Part shown: positions 62,529-64,000 of the stretch, piece by piece | How the letters are laid out: every line of letters starts with the position of its first letter | Numbering within the stretch: position 1 is the first letter of the stretch | Assembly (NCBI RefSeq): GCF_014202425.1 | Contig: NZ_JACHGT010000003.1 | Location: forward strand, 434,001 to 498,000 | Direction: 5' to 3' | DNA: 64,000 nt | Source: Phytomonospora endophytica | GTDB taxonomy: Bacteria; Actinomycetota; Actinomycetes; Mycobacteriales; Micromonosporaceae | Position numbers and translations under genes: made by a program | Notes under the pieces: generated by a model | The model's database searches: none | Seen by the model: only the letters and a program-made list of their open reading frames with translations | Told to the model about the DNA's origin: nothing

Positions 62529-64000
62529 CCGGACTCCTCGCCGTCCCGCTTGCGCCGGGAGGTCCGCTTCGCGGGCGCGGCGCCGTCGTCGGTGGTGGCG
62601 CTCTTGCGCCGGGAGGTCTTCTTCGCGGTCGTGGGCGTAGCGGCTTCGTCCTTTGTGGACGTCTTCGCCGAGAGCGCGGTCGCGGTGGCCGGTTTGGGGG
62701 CGGGGTCGGGCGCGGCCGACCGCAGACCTTTGCGTTCGATGATCAGCTGGTACAGCGGGCCCTGGCGGGCGAAGTCGGCCTTGAAGACGGCGAGGATGTC
62801 GTCGGGCAGCTGCTCGAAGCGCGCCCGGATGCGCTCGTCGGTGTACTTGCGGAGGTCGTCGCGGACCGGCCCGATCTCGTCGCGCACGATCTCGCGGACC
62901 TCGCCGCGCAGCTGGTTCAGCACGTCGTCGAGGCGCTCGCCGATCCGCTGGTCGCAGAAGGCCGTCAGGTCGTTCTTGAGTTTCCCGGCGGCCTCGGAGA
63001 TGCGCGCCTGGGCGTTGGCGTCGGCGGTGGCGATCGCCGCCGGAACCTCCCGGTCGACGCGGCCGGACAGCGAGCCGACGTCGTTGCCGAGCTTCCCGAT
63101 GGCGGCGTCCTGGGTGCCGTTGTGGGCGGTCAGCCCGCTCACGTCGGACTCGACCTTCCCGGTGCGGGTGCCGAGGTTCACGACGGCGGTCTGGACCGGC
63201 GGGAGGCGCTGGTCGAGCTGCCGGGTGGCCTCCGCCGAGGCGGTGGGCAGGACGCCGTCCTCGACGGCGTCGACACGTCCGCCGAGTTCGGTGCGCAGCC
63301 CGTTCGCCGTCGCCGTCAGGCGCTGTTCGAGGTGTCCGCGCAGGGCGGTGTCCTCGTCGTGGACGGCGGTGTCGACGAGTTCCCGCACGCTCACCAGGAT
63401 CTGGTCGCGGACCTGTGGGAGCCGGTCGTCGACGGACTCGCCGATGCGTCCGTCCAGGTCGGACAGGCGCTCGTCGATGGTCGACGCGGTCTCGGTGCGC
63501 AGGTCGTCGATCTTCGGGTTGACCTGCGCGAGGGTCGAGGTGAGCACGTCGGCCTTGACGCCTTCGAGGACGTCGTCGGGGACGGGCCGCCGGAAGGGTT
63601 CGAGGGCCTCGTCGAGTTCTTCCTCGGTGACGAGGGTGTTCGTCAGCTCGGTGAGCCTGCGTTCGAGTTCGGCGGCGTCGAGGGGACGGCCGTCGGGCAG
63701 GGTCAGGTGGTCGCGGAGGACTTCGAGGGCGGCCACGGCGGCGACGAGCGCGGGAATGTTGACGCGTTCGCCGTCGACCTCCAGGTCGCGGCCGACCTCG
63801 ATGGCGCGGGTGAGGTCGGTGCGGATCGCGGTCATCGTCTCGCGCAGGGACAGGATGTCGCGGCGGGTGTCGCCGATGGCGGCCACCGACCGGCGGACCG
63901 TGGTCACGTCGGCCTCGCGCACGAGGTCGCGGGTGGTCACCTGGGTCATCCGGTCGCGCAGGGCGTCGAGGTCGGTCTTGACGGTGTCGAGGTTGCCGCC
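62525..64000 (-). CDS. coiled-coil fibre-like protein, 5' end outside window
   Basis: At least 491 codons are visible; the frame remains open to the right edge with coil-like codons (GGNLDTVKTDLDALRDR before the first in-frame ATG at 63949), so the true start probably lies outside. Long coiled-coil stretches (for example around 90-340 from that ATG) alternate with short breaks; a repeat-like succession of DxLxxxVxxxV patterns is present. The C-terminus is a Lys/Arg/Ser/Thr-rich tail (KKTSRRKSATTDDG, KRTSRRKRDGEE). It overlaps the next gene by 4 nt. A tail-fibre, tether or scaffold role in the particle of this operon is inferred only. Confidence 0.7.
   Translation of the reverse strand, partial: GGNLDTVKTDLDALRDRMTQVTTRDLVREADVTTVRRSVAAIGDTRRDILSLRETMTAIRTDLTRAIEVGRDLEVDGERVNIPALVAAVAALEVLRDHLTLPDGRPLDAAELERRLTELTNTLVTEEELDEALEPFRRPVPDDVLEGVKADVLTSTLAQVNPKIDDLRTETASTIDERLSDLDGRIGESVDDRLPQVRDQILVSVRELVDTAVHDEDTALRGHLEQRLTATANGLRTELGGRVDAVEDGVLPTASAEATRQLDQRLPPVQTAVVNLGTRTGKVESDVSGLTAHNGTQDAAIGKLGNDVGSLSGRVDREVPAAIATADANAQARISEAAGKLKNDLTAFCDQRIGERLDDVLNQLRGEVREIVRDEIGPVRDDLRKYTDERIRARFEQLPDDILAVFKADFARQGPLYQLIIERKGLRSAAPDPAPKPATATALSAKTSTKDEAATPTTAKKTSRRKSATTDDGAAPAKRTSRRKRDGEESG

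Overview
The window reads as a chromosome segment of a high-GC actinobacterium. Evidence: very high G+C with strong third-position bias, a SufR-regulated SUF operon with a Rieske ferredoxin inside it, heme A synthase, an AcnR-type regulator, mycothiol-associated families (a TIGR03086-type protein and a mycothiol nitroreductase-like protein), an actinobacterial VLRF1-type release factor, and many genes that appear to be read from leaderless mRNAs (TAnnnT box 6-8 nt before the start codon). Genus is not resolvable from sequence alone. No rRNA, intact tRNA or CRISPR array was seen.

Layout. 1-16 kb: partial asparagine synthetase, Xaa-Pro aminopeptidase, an aldo/keto reductase behind a MerR-type promoter, aconitase, a MalY-type C-S lyase, a secreted thermolysin-like protease, an alpha/beta hydrolase, a nitrilase-family enzyme, two VOC proteins, a HAD hydrolase and the TetR regulator AcnR. 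acnA and acnR lie about 7.6 kb apart but share a palindromic operator. 16-30 kb: two tandem paralogous secreted proteins of unknown function, an ABC exporter, a crotonase, a small HTH protein, a GT-C-like membrane protein with an EEP phosphodiesterase, a very large secreted GH31 enzyme, an ABC-F ATPase with an attenuator-like leader, and a membrane-anchored M23 peptidase. 30-41 kb: TIGR03086-type protein, nucleotidyltransferase, acVLRF1, AlkD glycosylase, the operon sufR-sufB-sufD-Rieske-sufC-sufS-sufU-sufT, then ctaA.

41.7-46.6 kb: a three-gene cassette that looks like a Wadjet type III (JetA/B/C) relative, but the SMC-like JetC has lost its Walker A lysine and its Walker B glutamate, and no JetD nuclease follows. 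The reading frames are intact, so this may be a repurposed system rather than a dead one. 47.2-48.6 kb: a lower-GC insert with an origin-like patch, a Rep-like gene and a small membrane protein, bounded by imperfect copies of the 5' end of the adjacent DsbA-family gene; a frameshifted dehydrogenase remnant follows.

49-51.6 kb: a CPBP protease - histidine kinase - LuxR regulator operon. 51.7-64 kb (continuing off the right edge): five translationally coupled genes encoding a coiled-coil protein, two beta-rich proteins, a 1082-residue helical repeat protein and a 1721-residue RHS protein carrying an HELMH zinc-protease motif. The set resembles an accessory or effector module of a secreted or contractile particle, but no sheath, tube or baseplate gene is visible here. 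This cluster and the Jet-like cassette are the best candidates for undescribed biology.
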